From Pseudoalteromonas sp. NBT06-2 (GTDB taxonomy: Bacteria; Pseudomonadota; Gammaproteobacteria; Enterobacterales; Alteromonadaceae): 64,000 bases of DNA. Each line of letters starts with the position of its first letter. Position 1 is the stretch's first letter. Positions 16,775-26,258 of this stretch are shown here, one piece after another. The stretch lies in assembly GCF_002276045.1 (NCBI RefSeq), contig NZ_NQMR01000004.1, positions 1-64,000 on the forward strand. The letters are read 5' to 3'. Below the pieces are notes generated by a model that saw nothing but the letters and a program-made list of their open reading frames with translations, made no database searches and was not told the origin of the DNA. The translations under genes and the position numbers were made by a program.

Positions 16775-17674
16775 ATGTCTATACCTCAACCTGGCATTTT
16801 TGTAGAAACCAGTAACCAATTCTATTTTCTCGAATACCAAATTAACCACGGCTTACCTTTAGCTGAAATCAAACAACAGCTTGCTAAAGCACTCGATATT
16901 GCAAACGATGTAAATATTGTAATCGCTTTTGGTAAATCTTTAATTAATAAATTAGAAGCAAGTTCAATCAGCCTAGAACTAGAAGAGTTTAAAACAATTA
17001 AAGGCGTTAAAGAATTTTGTGCAAAAGGAACCCAAAGAGATGTCCTATTTTGGATCCACAGTCAAAATATCGGTAAAAACTTTGATGCTATGATGACAAT
17101 TCATAATTCGATGAAGTCAATCTCTATTGCAGCGCTTGACTTGCATGGTTTTACTTACCATGATGATAGAGATTTAATTGGTTTTGTTGACGGCTCAGCT
17201 AATCCCAAATTACCAGAGCAACATCAAGTCGCTTTAATTCCACAAGGTAAAGAATATGCAGGTGGTAGTTATATGCTCACACAAAAGTGGTGTCATAATT
17301 TACCCAAATTCAATAAAATGCCAATAACAGAACAAGAACAAGTAGTAGGGCGTACCAAAATAGACTCTATCGAACTTGAAGGTAATGATATGCCAATCAA
17401 CTCACATGTTAGCCGAACAGACGTGAAAGTTAATGGTGAAGCGATGAAAATATATCGTAGAAGCGCACCTTTTGGTAATACGTCTGAAAGTGGGTTGTAT
17501 TTTTTATCTTTTGCATGTGAAATGCAACGATTTACAAGTCAACTAAACCGTATGTATGGTTTAACTGATGATGGCATTCACGACAAATTAATTGAATTCT
17601 CGAGCGCGCAAACTGGTTCATATTGGTTTGCACCATCTATGGATGATCTAAAACGTATTATTCAAGTTAATTAA
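16775..17674 (+). CDS. Dyp-type heme peroxidase
   Basis: About 300 residues of the dye-decolorising peroxidase family. The hallmark GxxDG motif is seen in LIGFVDGSANP with the catalytic aspartate; a candidate proximal heme histidine lies in NSHVSRTD, followed by IYRRSAPFG and a C-terminal LSFACEMQRF. I place the start at 16775 (MSIPQPGIFVET) because AGGGG lies seven bases upstream; an in-frame ATG at 16760 is less likely. No signal peptide, so cytoplasmic or cargo of an encapsulin, though no encapsulin gene is nearby. Monocistronic. Confidence 0.88.
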   Translation: MSIPQPGIFVETSNQFYFLEYQINHGLPLAEIKQQLAKALDIANDVNIVIAFGKSLINKLEASSISLELEEFKTIKGVKEFCAKGTQRDVLFWIHSQNIGKNFDAMMTIHNSMKSISIAALDLHGFTYHDDRDLIGFVDGSANPKLPEQHQVALIPQGKEYAGGSYMLTQKWCHNLPKFNKMPITEQEQVVGRTKIDSIELEGNDMPINSHVSRTDVKVNGEAMKIYRRSAPFGNTSESGLYFLSFACEMQRFTSQLNRMYGLTDDGIHDKLIEFSSAQTGSYWFAPSMDDLKRIIQVN

Positions 17675-17707
17675 AATCTTTATAACAACTGGTTGATAAG
17701 CTAGACT

Positions 17708-17979
17708 ATATATACCCATGACACCTCAAAATGCGCGATTTCAACGAGAATTAAACAGAATTTAGGTAAGGCATTAATTGAAGATAATGGTTGTTCCTGT
17801 ATCAAAATTAATAACGCAGCATAAATCCTGTTTAAACTCGCCGAGACGGCGTTTTTGAGCAAACCCACTATATCGTTGCATTGGTTTGAAAGGTGCCTAC
17901 ATTCCTTCATCAACACACCTTGAATTGGGCTCGCTCAGATAACTCTGAAACATGTATTTTGAAGTAATATGGGTATATG
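17708..17979. mobile_element. MITE family A, copy 1 (about 272 bp)
   Basis: Non-coding element with inverted ends TATATACCCAT... and ...ATGGGTATAT, lying 33 bp after the peroxidase stop. Its interior resembles the copy at 62781-63049 in the same orientation and the copy at 55461-55675 inverted. Confidence 0.8.
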
Positions 17980-18022
17980 TAAATAGCATTATATTAGTCT
18001 TTAGACTGGGGTAAATATACGA

Positions 18023-19390
18023 GTGAATAAAACGACTTTAAATCAAGAAGAAAATCTTTCTTTTGCTATTAGCCACCAATTATTACCTCAAGCACATCAA
18101 AGACTAGACCTTTATTTCTCAATTCCGGTTGAGATGGGTATAAATCCACACACCTTATCCGAAGAAATTTTTTTTCATAGCAGTATTAACACCCGAAGTG
18201 CTTATTACTCTGACCAATTACACTTACCTTTAGTGCGAAGCCGTTTTATCTCTAAACAAAAAGGTGAACAAACAGATTACCGTGTAAACCTAAACCTTTT
18301 TTCATATCAAATTCGAATTGCGCTCAAAACAGATATTAAGCAAACTTTATTACTTAAAGATGTAGCTGAGTTTTATGCCAAAGCAGATGAAATTGCAGAA
18401 CAAATTACTTCTTTACTTAAAAAATTACGTCGGTATACCCCGCCAGATAAAAAACTCAGTTCTTACTTTGAAAATGCTGATAATTATTTAAGCTGGAATG
18501 TTGAACAATCATTTTTGAAGTTGTTAACCAATGGCCCTAAAAGTAGTGAATATGCTGAGATAAGAGACAAGCTGTTTGAAGTGTGCCGTACTGAAAATCA
18601 ATATCGAACTACAAACCAGTATAATTCAACTACGACGATAGAAGATCCCAATCGGATTTCAAATAAAATGAGGTTATTACAAAGACTAATTGAATATGGC
18701 GTTGTATTTAAAAAAGAAAACAGAAGACTTAATATAAACTACAAAAAGGTAGTCAGAGGCTTAGTGACTGCTGTGATCATGGCATTTGTTATGATGTTGA
18801 TTTTACGTGCCCGTTCTACATTTACTGAAATCACATTATTATTAGTATCATTTCTTGGTTTTATTTACGGCTTACGAGAAATATTTAAAGATGATATCAC
18901 AACGCTTATTTGGAATTATTTGAAAAAGGGCAGGCCCAAATGGCAAAATATCTTCACAAATAGCGCTACAAAAACTAAAATTGCAGTGCAAACTATTTGG
19001 TTAGAATATATTTCAAAAAAAGATTTACCCGAACAAGTAAACAAACTTTTTCAAAGCCGCCGCCAACAAAATAAACAAGATGCCCAGCTGTTACACTTTA
19101 GAAGCGATACTAAAGTGCTTGTAAAAGATTTTATGCCTGGATATGACGAAATACAAGAGCAGATTTTATTTAGCTTAGCGCCTTTTGTACGTTATTTAAA
19201 GAAAGGCGACGGTAAATTATATAACTTTGAAGGTAATAAAATTAATAAACAAGCGATAGAGCGCAGATATCAAATTAACTTGGTCATGGTACAAACAAAT
19301 AAAGATAATAAACAAGAACTACAGAGGTATAAAGTAACCTTAAATCGCTCTGGTATCATTAATATTGAAGGGATCACAACTAAAGAGTAA
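18023..19390 (+). CDS. Hypothetical protein with two transmembrane segments (455 aa)
   Basis: GTG start (a GGGGT box lies about 10 bases upstream). Residues 1-240 are soluble and rich in charged and aromatic residues. Two adjacent membrane helices follow at about 250-290 (LVTAVIMAFVMMLILRA, then TEITLLLVSFLGFIYGLREI). A basic cytoplasmic tail of about 160 residues comes after, containing KGDGKLYNFEGNKINKQAIE, with a possible beta-rich end (LNRSGIINIEGI). No signal peptide. I do not recognise the family. It stands alone between a MITE and a cytochrome b562-like gene; nothing nearby indicates a role. Confidence 0.6.
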   Translation: MNKTTLNQEENLSFAISHQLLPQAHQRLDLYFSIPVEMGINPHTLSEEIFFHSSINTRSAYYSDQLHLPLVRSRFISKQKGEQTDYRVNLNLFSYQIRIALKTDIKQTLLLKDVAEFYAKADEIAEQITSLLKKLRRYTPPDKKLSSYFENADNYLSWNVEQSFLKLLTNGPKSSEYAEIRDKLFEVCRTENQYRTTNQYNSTTTIEDPNRISNKMRLLQRLIEYGVVFKKENRRLNINYKKVVRGLVTAVIMAFVMMLILRARSTFTEITLLLVSFLGFIYGLREIFKDDITTLIWNYLKKGRPKWQNIFTNSATKTKIAVQTIWLEYISKKDLPEQVNKLFQSRRQQNKQDAQLLHFRSDTKVLVKDFMPGYDEIQEQILFSLAPFVRYLKKGDGKLYNFEGNKINKQAIERRYQINLVMVQTNKDNKQELQRYKVTLNRSGIINIEGITTKE

Positions 19391-19497
19391 ATATTCTATT
19401 TTTTAATCCAACTTTGTAAAGCCCCTTTACAAAATAGTGATTCAAAATGTATTACCAAATGGTATACTCATGTGGATCTCAAACATTAGGCTCTCAA

Positions 19498-19896
19498 ATG
19501 AAAATTATATTTTTAATATTTACTCTAATGAGTATTGCTGTAATGGCTAATCCAAAAGTAAAAGAATTTGATCTTGAAGCCAATATGAAAAATATGGGAC
19601 TAGAATTTAAAAAAGCAGTTAAAGCGCCAAATAAAGCTGTACTGACTGAGCAATTATTCAAATTAAAGAAGCTTATTCGGTTAAGTAAAACAGCAAAATT
19701 TACAGATGGTAAAAAGAAAATATCACTAGAAGGTTTAAATAAAGTAATAAAGCAAATTGAGCTATCTGAACAACAAAATTCAAAAGGGCAATTCAACCAA
19801 GCAAAAGAAACATTAATGAGAGTTGACGACTTAAGAAAAGAGTACCATGAACATCATAAACCGCCGAGTATTTGGAATTTAGTTTTTAGTTTTTAG
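19498..19896 (+). CDS. Cytochrome b562-family periplasmic protein
   Basis: 132 residues from the ATG at 19498 (an AGG lies about 8 bases upstream). A signal peptide of about 17 residues (MKIIFLIFTLMSIAVMA) is followed by a helical region. FDLEANMKNM aligns with the N-terminus of E. coli cytochrome b562, whose Met7 is a heme ligand, and LRKEYHEHHK aligns with the segment holding His102. Both axial ligands therefore appear retained. Likely a four-helix periplasmic heme protein. An upstream in-frame ATG at 19447 would spoil the signal peptide. Electron partner unknown. Confidence 0.65.
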   Translation: MKIIFLIFTLMSIAVMANPKVKEFDLEANMKNMGLEFKKAVKAPNKAVLTEQLFKLKKLIRLSKTAKFTDGKKKISLEGLNKVIKQIELSEQQNSKGQFNQAKETLMRVDDLRKEYHEHHKPPSIWNLVFSF

Positions 19897-20038
19897 TCTT
19901 GAAAACACATGAAAATACTATTAATTGAACACTACGCTCACTTTATAAGCAATCAAACATTATATTGTTAAATATACTGGAATATTAATGAAACACTGGT
20001 ATAACAAATAGTAGAAGGTTTGTGATAAGTGAGCAAAT

Positions 20039-20293
20039 ATGAATACCAAATTAAGTCGTGAATGTTTATCAGCCATAGAGTCTCATGATGTTAAGCTTGA
20101 TATATTTGAAAAATTAGAACAGCAAAACTTAAAGCTAACCAAAGTCATTTCGTTACTCGCACAATATCAATCGATCAGTGAAAATGATGACGATGATATT
20201 GCCGATAATTGGCTAGACAGTTTGTCTGATATTGACCGTCAAGTTCTAAAAGCCTTTGAAATTGCCAGAGGTCGGTACGAACAAAGCACTTAG
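20039..20293 (+). CDS. Small hypothetical protein (84 aa)
   Basis: Predicted helical and acidic, with an EHxx-like SHDVKLDIFEKLEQQNLKLT helix and an acidic ENDDDDIADNWLD stretch. No signal or membrane segment. Family not recognised. Convergent with the DUF6058-like gene (8 bp between stops), which supports it being real. Confidence 0.5.
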   Translation: MNTKLSRECLSAIESHDVKLDIFEKLEQQNLKLTKVISLLAQYQSISENDDDDIADNWLDSLSDIDRQVLKAFEIARGRYEQST

Positions 20294-20301
20294 TTAATGA
20301 C

Positions 20302-20952
20302 TTAAATAGATAAATCATATTGAGCAATGGTTTTGTTAATAAACCTTGCTCTATAACTTTGTGCTCTTTCATGCGGAGCAAAATGACTTAATGATTTATT
20401 TAAGTATTTTATTGCTTGCCTGATCCCAGTTTTATCATCATTAGTGAGTTCATCCACACTATGGCACTGTGTGGTATTCATAATGATCATCATGCCAACT
20501 TCAGCTTCAACTATCTCTTCAATATAGCCATTTTGTGTTGTTAAACCAAATTTACCATTAATAAAGTGTTGCCACTGTGTTTGAACATGTTCTTGTAATT
20601 GCTCTGTAAATATTTCATCTTCACAATAGAAACCCTGATTTTGTAAATACATTAAATGAGTACAATATTTATTAAAAAATAACTCAAATGCCTGGGAAGG
20701 ACTGCATTCTTCTTTACTATTAATTAATTTTACCCATTTATCACAGCCTCTCGCGTAAAAATCCCAATATTCTTTACATTCATGCAAACCGTAATATGAA
20801 CTACATTCTATTTGACTGTTTAGTCGGTATGCAGGTTTAGGAAAAATGCCAATATCTTGCCAACGTGATAATTGTTCAATATCAATAAAACAAGACTCTA
20901 GCACTTGGTTTTGATCGTAATAATATGATGATAAGTATTCAAATAAACTCAT
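20302..20952 (-). CDS. DUF6058-like hypothetical protein
   Basis: 216 residues. The N-terminus (FEYLSSYYYDQNQVLESCFI, then LSRWQDIGIFPKPAYRL) looks like a winged-helix-style WQ..G..PKPSY segment. Cys-rich SSYYGLHECKEYWDFYARG and FNKYCTHL follow. The arrangement recalls proteins annotated DUF6058 in marine gammaproteobacteria; this is from memory and moderate. Function unknown. The C-terminus SYRARFINKTIAQYDLSI is basic. Confidence 0.5.
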   Translation of the reverse strand: MSLFEYLSSYYYDQNQVLESCFIDIEQLSRWQDIGIFPKPAYRLNSQIECSSYYGLHECKEYWDFYARGCDKWVKLINSKEECSPSQAFELFFNKYCTHLMYLQNQGFYCEDEIFTEQLQEHVQTQWQHFINGKFGLTTQNGYIEEIVEAEVGMMIIMNTTQCHSVDELTNDDKTGIRQAIKYLNKSLSHFAPHERAQSYRARFINKTIAQYDLSI

Positions 20953-21130
20953 AATTAACCACTGTTGATTTATACAGTACTTATATAATGCAAGATATAA
21001 ATAATTATTTCAAGGAGATATTTATCACTTTATATTATCAATAACAAAAAAACGTAATAAAAATGCTTTGAAAGATGCAAATTTTAAGCAAAATATGGTA
21101 CAAATGGGTAAATTATTTAATAATCAAATT

Positions 21131-22051
21131 ATGCTGATGCGCTCTATAGAACAAATCAAACAAGCAAGTCTTATCACAGCGATAAAAACTCCGTATTTAA
21201 GCAATGGTAATATTGACCTAAAAACTTTCGACGCATTAGTCAATGATCAAATAGACCATGGCGTAGAAGGTATCGTTGTTGGTGGCACTACAGGTGAAGG
21301 CCAGTTAATGAACTGGGAAGAGCATCTAATGTTAATAGCCCATACTGTTACTTTATTTTCAGACAAACTTATTATAATTGGTAATACAGGCAGTAATAAT
21401 ACCAGAGAGGCAATTAAAGCCACTGAATATGGTTTTGCAACTGGCATGCATGCATCTCTTCAAATAAATCCTTATTATGGACGTACATCAAATAGGGGTG
21501 TTCAAGAACACTTTAAAAGACTATTAACTTTAGGTCCTGCTTTTATTTACAACGTACCTGGTCGTACAGGCCAGGACTTAACACCTGAAATCATTGAACC
21601 ATTAGCACAACATGAAAACTTTATTGGCGTAAAAGAATGTGCAGGTAATGAACGTATTGCTGCATATGAAAGCAAAGGAATAGCATGCTGGTCAGGTAAT
21701 GATGATGAATGTCATGATGCTCGTCATTTATTTAATTCTCACGGTGTTATATCAGTAACATCAAATTTATCACCATCCTTGATGCGTAAGTTAATGGATA
21801 AACAGAATGATAAATTAAATGAACAATTAATACCTTTGATGAACTGGTTATTTTGCGAACCAAATCCAATTGCTATTAATACTGCAATGGCCATGGCTTC
21901 AGCAATTAATCCTGTCTTTAGATTGCCATATATGCCATTAACTCTTGCTCAAAGAGAAACAGGCTTAGCATTAATGTCAAATATCAATGAGTCTGATTTA
22001 GTAGGCGATAAACTACAACTTTTGTCCGATGATGAATTCATTATTTGCTAA
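21131..22051 (+). CDS. Plant-type dihydrodipicolinate synthase (DapA family)
   Basis: Class I aldolase-fold enzyme; condenses pyruvate with aspartate semialdehyde in lysine synthesis. Counting from a possible ATG at 21068, the Schiff-base lysine is Lys189 (FIGVKECAG), the catalytic Tyr161 lies in IYNVPGRTG and the threonines in GGTTGEG. Much of the protein follows plant chloroplast enzymes almost block by block: LITAIKTPYL, EGQLMNWEEHLMLI, IGNTGSNNTREAI, ACWSGNDDECHDAR, GVISVTSNLSPSLMRKLM, PVFRLPYMPL and DDEFII. The start is uncertain: 21131 or 21137 fits the family, earlier ATGs add a non-conserved tail, and none has a good ribosome site. The stop codon merges with a MITE end. Confidence 0.85.
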   Translation: MLMRSIEQIKQASLITAIKTPYLSNGNIDLKTFDALVNDQIDHGVEGIVVGGTTGEGQLMNWEEHLMLIAHTVTLFSDKLIIIGNTGSNNTREAIKATEYGFATGMHASLQINPYYGRTSNRGVQEHFKRLLTLGPAFIYNVPGRTGQDLTPEIIEPLAQHENFIGVKECAGNERIAAYESKGIACWSGNDDECHDARHLFNSHGVISVTSNLSPSLMRKLMDKQNDKLNEQLIPLMNWLFCEPNPIAINTAMAMASAINPVFRLPYMPLTLAQRETGLALMSNINESDLVGDKLQLLSDDEFIIC

Positions 22052-22218
22052 TATACCCAAGTAACTTGGAAATACATGATTTCAGCGGGAGTTTATCAGG
22101 TAAGTAATCACTACGTTACATCAGTTTTAAAGGCAGTAAGCATTCCTAAAATGATGTGCCTTGTGCTAACTCACCTGATAAATTCTAAAACAAGTATTAT
22201 CAAATGGCTTGGGTATAT
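22051..22218. mobile_element. MITE family A, short copy 2 (168 bp)
   Basis: Ends ATATACCCAAG... and ...TTGGGTATAT enclose an imperfect palindrome with an internal pair GTTTATCAGGT/ACCTGATAAAT. The first base is the last base of the dapA-like stop codon. Confidence 0.75.
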
Positions 22219-22244
22219 ACTTATAGTAAAATCTATATAAAGTG

Positions 22245-22280
22245 ATAAATGCCTTCTAAAAAGAAGGCATTTATATTTTA
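22245..22280. terminator. Strong terminator hairpin
   Basis: Perfect 13-bp stem ATAAATGCCTTCT/AGAAGGCATTTAT with an AAAA loop and a following ATATTTTATT tract; near-symmetric, so it could work on either strand. Lies between the MITE and the DUF3300 gene. Confidence 0.8.
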
Positions 22281-22368
22281 TTAATGCTAACACTGCACAT
22301 TATTCATATTAGATTCAGTTAGCATGCTCTTTAATAAAGGTAATATATTCCCAAAAGAGTAAGCTAAA

Positions 22369-23538
22369 ATGAAAAATATAATAATTAGATTTATCATGTG
22401 TATTTTAGTTGGATTAACTTCTTTATCGAGCTATTCAAATGATGACCAACAAAAGAAGTTTAATGAAGCAGAATTGGCTCAAATGCTTGCCCCGATTGCT
22501 TTATATCCCGATAGTTTATTAACGCATATACTTATTGCATCAACTTACCCACTTGAAATTGTACAAGCACACAGGTGGCAAATAACAGATGAATATTCTC
22601 GCCCTGCATTGGATAGTCAAATATGGGATCCCAGTATAAAAGCGTTAATTCCATTTCCTAAAATCATTGACAAATTAAATGAAGACTTACAATGGACGCA
22701 AAATTTAGGTGATGCATTTCTACAAGACGAAACAGCATTACTAGCCAGTATTCAGACTTTACGTCATAAGGCTAAACAAGCGGGTAACTTGTCTCAAATG
22801 GACAATGTTCAAATCAGCCAGAACAACGATAATATTGTGATCCAATCAATAGAAAGGCAAGTGATATACGTTCCATACTATGATACTCGTGTTGTATATG
22901 GAGATTGGCATTGGTCGCATCACCCACCAGTATATTGGCATCATTCAAACCACCATAATTTCTATCACCACAATGTATTTTCTTGGTACCCAAGGGTTCA
23001 TATTTCATTCAATCATTTTTTTACAACATTTCATTGGCATAATCGTCATGTGATTATTAGACAAAAATACCCAAGAACTCATCACAATATCACAATCGTA
23101 AAACCAAAACGTTGGCACCATAACCCAAAACATAGGCACAATGTTGCTTATCGCTCAGTAAAGGTAAACCAAAAATATAAAACATCGCGTGCTTCAGTTT
23201 CACAAAGTAAAGTTGTTAAAAAATTAGTAAATCAAAGAACTTATAAAAACAATGTTGTAATAAATAAACACAACACATCTTACAAAGCAGATAAACGTCA
23301 TACTAAAAAGGTTACCAAAGCCAACACTAAACATATTCAAGTTAAAAATAATAAAAATTCAAAAAATAGTAAACTTATAAAGCATATGAAAAAACAAAAC
23401 CATATAGCAGCCAGCAACTATAAGTCATCCAAAGTAAAAGTTACAAAAAAAATGAATAATCAAACAAGAAGTTCTAGATCGAAAGTAAAAAGAAGTCACC
23501 ACACCAACAAAGTAAAAAATAGAAAGGAACATTACTAA
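22369..23538 (+). CDS. DUF3300-domain secreted protein with basic tail
   Basis: 389 residues. Signal peptide of about 23 residues (FIMCILVGLTSLSSYS). The DUF3300 region follows: LAQMLAPIALYPDSLLTHIL, ASTYPLEIVQAHRW, LIPFPKIIDKLNEDLQWTQ and VIYVPYYDTRVVYG. From about residue 180 the chain becomes histidine/tryptophan-rich (WHWSHHPPVYWHHSNHHNFY), and from about 240 to the end lysine/asparagine/histidine-rich and highly basic. DUF3300 proteins are envelope proteins of unknown function. The tail could bind metal, nucleic acid or the cell surface; that is speculation. Followed by a MITE. Confidence 0.8.
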   Translation: MKNIIIRFIMCILVGLTSLSSYSNDDQQKKFNEAELAQMLAPIALYPDSLLTHILIASTYPLEIVQAHRWQITDEYSRPALDSQIWDPSIKALIPFPKIIDKLNEDLQWTQNLGDAFLQDETALLASIQTLRHKAKQAGNLSQMDNVQISQNNDNIVIQSIERQVIYVPYYDTRVVYGDWHWSHHPPVYWHHSNHHNFYHHNVFSWYPRVHISFNHFFTTFHWHNRHVIIRQKYPRTHHNITIVKPKRWHHNPKHRHNVAYRSVKVNQKYKTSRASVSQSKVVKKLVNQRTYKNNVVINKHNTSYKADKRHTKKVTKANTKHIQVKNNKNSKNSKLIKHMKKQNHIAASNYKSSKVKVTKKMNNQTRSSRSKVKRSHHTNKVKNRKEHY

Positions 23539-23544
23539 AAGGCA

Positions 23545-23815
23545 ATATACCCAAACCACTTCAAAATGCGAGTTTCAGGACTGCTGAGCAATTCATGATT
23601 TAGGCGTATCTTTGTACTAATGGTCACTCCCTTAAAAGAAGATGCAACAACAAGCATGACTTGCTCAGAAGCCCCGGTACGGTTGGTTTAGAATCGATTT
23701 ATACTGCGTTATTGATTTTGTAAAGGGAATAACCATTCTCTGCAATCAATGCCTTATCTAAAGCGATTCTAATTCCAACTGAATCCTGTATTTTGAGGTG
23801 GTTTGGGTATATATA
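23545..23815. mobile_element. MITE family A, copy 3 (about 271 bp)
   Basis: Ends ATATACCCAAACCACTTCAA and ...TTGAGGTGGTTTGGGTATAT are inverted repeats. The interior matches the copies at 39742-39998 (inverted) and 55149-55465 (same orientation). Confidence 0.85.
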
Positions 23816-23866
23816 AAAAAAACTGCGATATTGCAGGGCTTTTTATTCAAACGGTTACATTTATCA

Positions 23867-26188
23867 TTAGTATTTAAACTGCCTAACAATACTTGACATA
23901 TTAATAGCTAATTTTGCTAACTCATCAGATGCTTGCGCTGTTTGTAACGAGGCACCGGCAGTATTTTCAGTATAACGAGAGATCTCAATAATATTATTAT
24001 GAACCTCTTCAACATTCGCATTTTGTTTACTCGCAACAGTTGCATTTCCAGCATTTTGTGTACTTACATCAGATACTAAGTCAGTCACTAAACGTAAGCT
24101 ACTCGTAGTATCTTTTACTAAAGAAATGCCATCAATCGCCTGCTGAAATGCGTTATTCATAGCCGTTACAGAGCTATTAGAAGATTTTTTAAGTGCCGAT
24201 ATTTTATTTTGAATCTCAATTGTAGATTGTTGCGTTTTACCAGCTAACATTCTAACTTCATCAGCTACCACTGCAAAGCCTCGTCCAGACTCACCAGCCC
24301 TAGCAGCTTCTATCGCTGCATTTAGTGCAAGTAAGTTTGTTTGGTCTGCTATGCTATCAATGACACCTAAAATACTACTAATATCATAAATTTGGACTTC
24401 CAACTCTTTTAGTTCAGTAGAAGCGCGCTCAACTGAACCAACTAAGTTATTAATTGCGACTTGCGAATCTCTGGCAACTTGTGCACCATTAATGGATTCT
24501 TGATTTGCACGATCAGTCAAGCTCGCTGTTTGCTCTGTATTCATTGCTATTTCGGTAATACTACTACTGAAATTAACCATAGATTTAGATGTTTGATCTG
24601 TTTTGTATTTTTGTAAAGTAACAATTTCATTTGTTTCTTTTGTTACGCATGACAACTCTTCAGATGCCGAGGCAAGTTGACCTGCATGTTTATCTATATC
24701 AATAATTACGTTTCGAATATGCGCAACAAATTTATTAAATGCTTTACCGACATCACCAATTTCGTCTTTACGTTCTGCAAGACATAATGAAGCAGTTAAA
24801 TCGCCTTCTCCTTCAGAAATATCTGTAATTCGATCAACTAGTAGGTTAATTGGAGAAACTAGAATTTTTGTAATATATAAACCAATTAGAATACTTAATA
24901 TCGCAATAACAATTAAACAAAGTACTGAATAGAAAAATAAATCGTCAGACAATTTATATGCATCAGCGAATGCTTCGTCTACATCAATTTCGGCCATCAA
25001 TGCCCATTTTAATTGACCAAAATTAATTGAAGTATAAGCGGATAAAACCGGTATATTCCTGTAATCGATAAATATATCGACTCCCTCTATACCTTGCAAT
25101 GCTTGAGACACGCCACTTGTATTAACAAACTGTAAACCAATTGCAGAGTCATTGGATTGGATTTTATTGATATTTGGCTGTTGAGAAGAGGCTTTTAACG
25201 CTTTAATATAATTTGATTTATCTTGAATTAAAAAACGACTTTCACTTCTAAGTAACTTATCTTGCCCTACAAGATAAGTTTCACCAGATAAGCCTAAACC
25301 AACATCTTGCCATTTTTGTTTGTTTGTCATGGTATTATTAATGCCATCAATTGGCATTTGATAAATAAGTACGGCAATGGTTTCACCTAATTCATTTTTA
25401 ATGGGAGATGATATAAAAGAAGCAGGGAAGTTATATGAAGGAAAATAATTTTTGAAATCAACCAATGCAGTATGGTTTACATCAAACGATCCAACTGATT
25501 GTCTAAATGCATCAGCAATACCTGAATTTGAATAAGGACCTTGTTTTAACGATGTAGCAAAATCTAATTCTTTATAAACCGAATAAACAATATTACCTGT
25601 GTCAGCATCCGCGATAAAGATATCGTAATAACCAAATAAGTTTAAGAAATCACGAAACATACTATGATACTTTTCATGTGTTAAATCATAAGGCGTATTT
25701 CCAGCCGAATTTAACTGATCTTTACTACCCAACGGAAATTGATTAGATGAAATATATTTATTTTGAAAATGTACACTTCGATCACTTAATTGAGATAATT
25801 TAGAATCTGCATTTATCTTTGAATTTGGATTTTTATTCTTAAATACTTGTGTAAAATCAGATTGATAATATAGAGATAAGTCACTTTTATTTGTTGTAGC
25901 ATTTGAAGCTATGTTTTCTTGATTATAGCTGGATATAAAACCACTTGATGCGTCAATAACAGCAGGGTTTTTTGACATGCTAATAATTTGTGAGTTTATT
26001 GTATCAAAATAAGACTCAATTTGTGTTTTCTTTAATTCACGTAAAGATACCAATCTTTCTTTTGTTTTATTTTCTAAGGCATCAAATGACGCTTGATTTG
26101 CTTCAAGAGTGATAATTAGAGTTGTTACCAGAGCTGGCACTAATGCTAAAAATATAGCTTGAAATATTAATTTAGATTTAAGTTTCAT
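23867..26188 (-). CDS. Methyl-accepting chemotaxis protein
   Basis: About 773 residues from the ATG at 26188, chosen because GGA lies upstream and [20 protein letters not shown] forms the first membrane helix; an ATG at 26218 adds ten residues. A large periplasmic sensor (about 30-410, dCache-like) is followed by a second TM ([20 protein letters not shown]), a HAMP domain ([19 protein letters not shown]) and the signalling hairpin [20 protein letters not shown], then [20 protein letters not shown]. Ligand unknown. It follows a TorF gene on the same strand. Confidence 0.92.
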   Translation of the reverse strand: MKLKSKLIFQAIFLALVPALVTTLIITLEANQASFDALENKTKERLVSLRELKKTQIESYFDTINSQIISMSKNPAVIDASSGFISSYNQENIASNATTNKSDLSLYYQSDFTQVFKNKNPNSKINADSKLSQLSDRSVHFQNKYISSNQFPLGSKDQLNSAGNTPYDLTHEKYHSMFRDFLNLFGYYDIFIADADTGNIVYSVYKELDFATSLKQGPYSNSGIADAFRQSVGSFDVNHTALVDFKNYFPSYNFPASFISSPIKNELGETIAVLIYQMPIDGINNTMTNKQKWQDVGLGLSGETYLVGQDKLLRSESRFLIQDKSNYIKALKASSQQPNINKIQSNDSAIGLQFVNTSGVSQALQGIEGVDIFIDYRNIPVLSAYTSINFGQLKWALMAEIDVDEAFADAYKLSDDLFFYSVLCLIVIAILSILIGLYITKILVSPINLLVDRITDISEGEGDLTASLCLAERKDEIGDVGKAFNKFVAHIRNVIIDIDKHAGQLASASEELSCVTKETNEIVTLQKYKTDQTSKSMVNFSSSITEIAMNTEQTASLTDRANQESINGAQVARDSQVAINNLVGSVERASTELKELEVQIYDISSILGVIDSIADQTNLLALNAAIEAARAGESGRGFAVVADEVRMLAGKTQQSTIEIQNKISALKKSSNSSVTAMNNAFQQAIDGISLVKDTTSSLRLVTDLVSDVSTQNAGNATVASKQNANVEEVHNNIIEISRYTENTAGASLQTAQASDELAKLAINMSSIVRQFKY

Positions 26189-26258
26189 TACTGTTCCAAT
26201 AGCAATTGAAAAAGCCATTTAGACAATCTAAATGACTTAGAGTGATTAGTAATATTGT

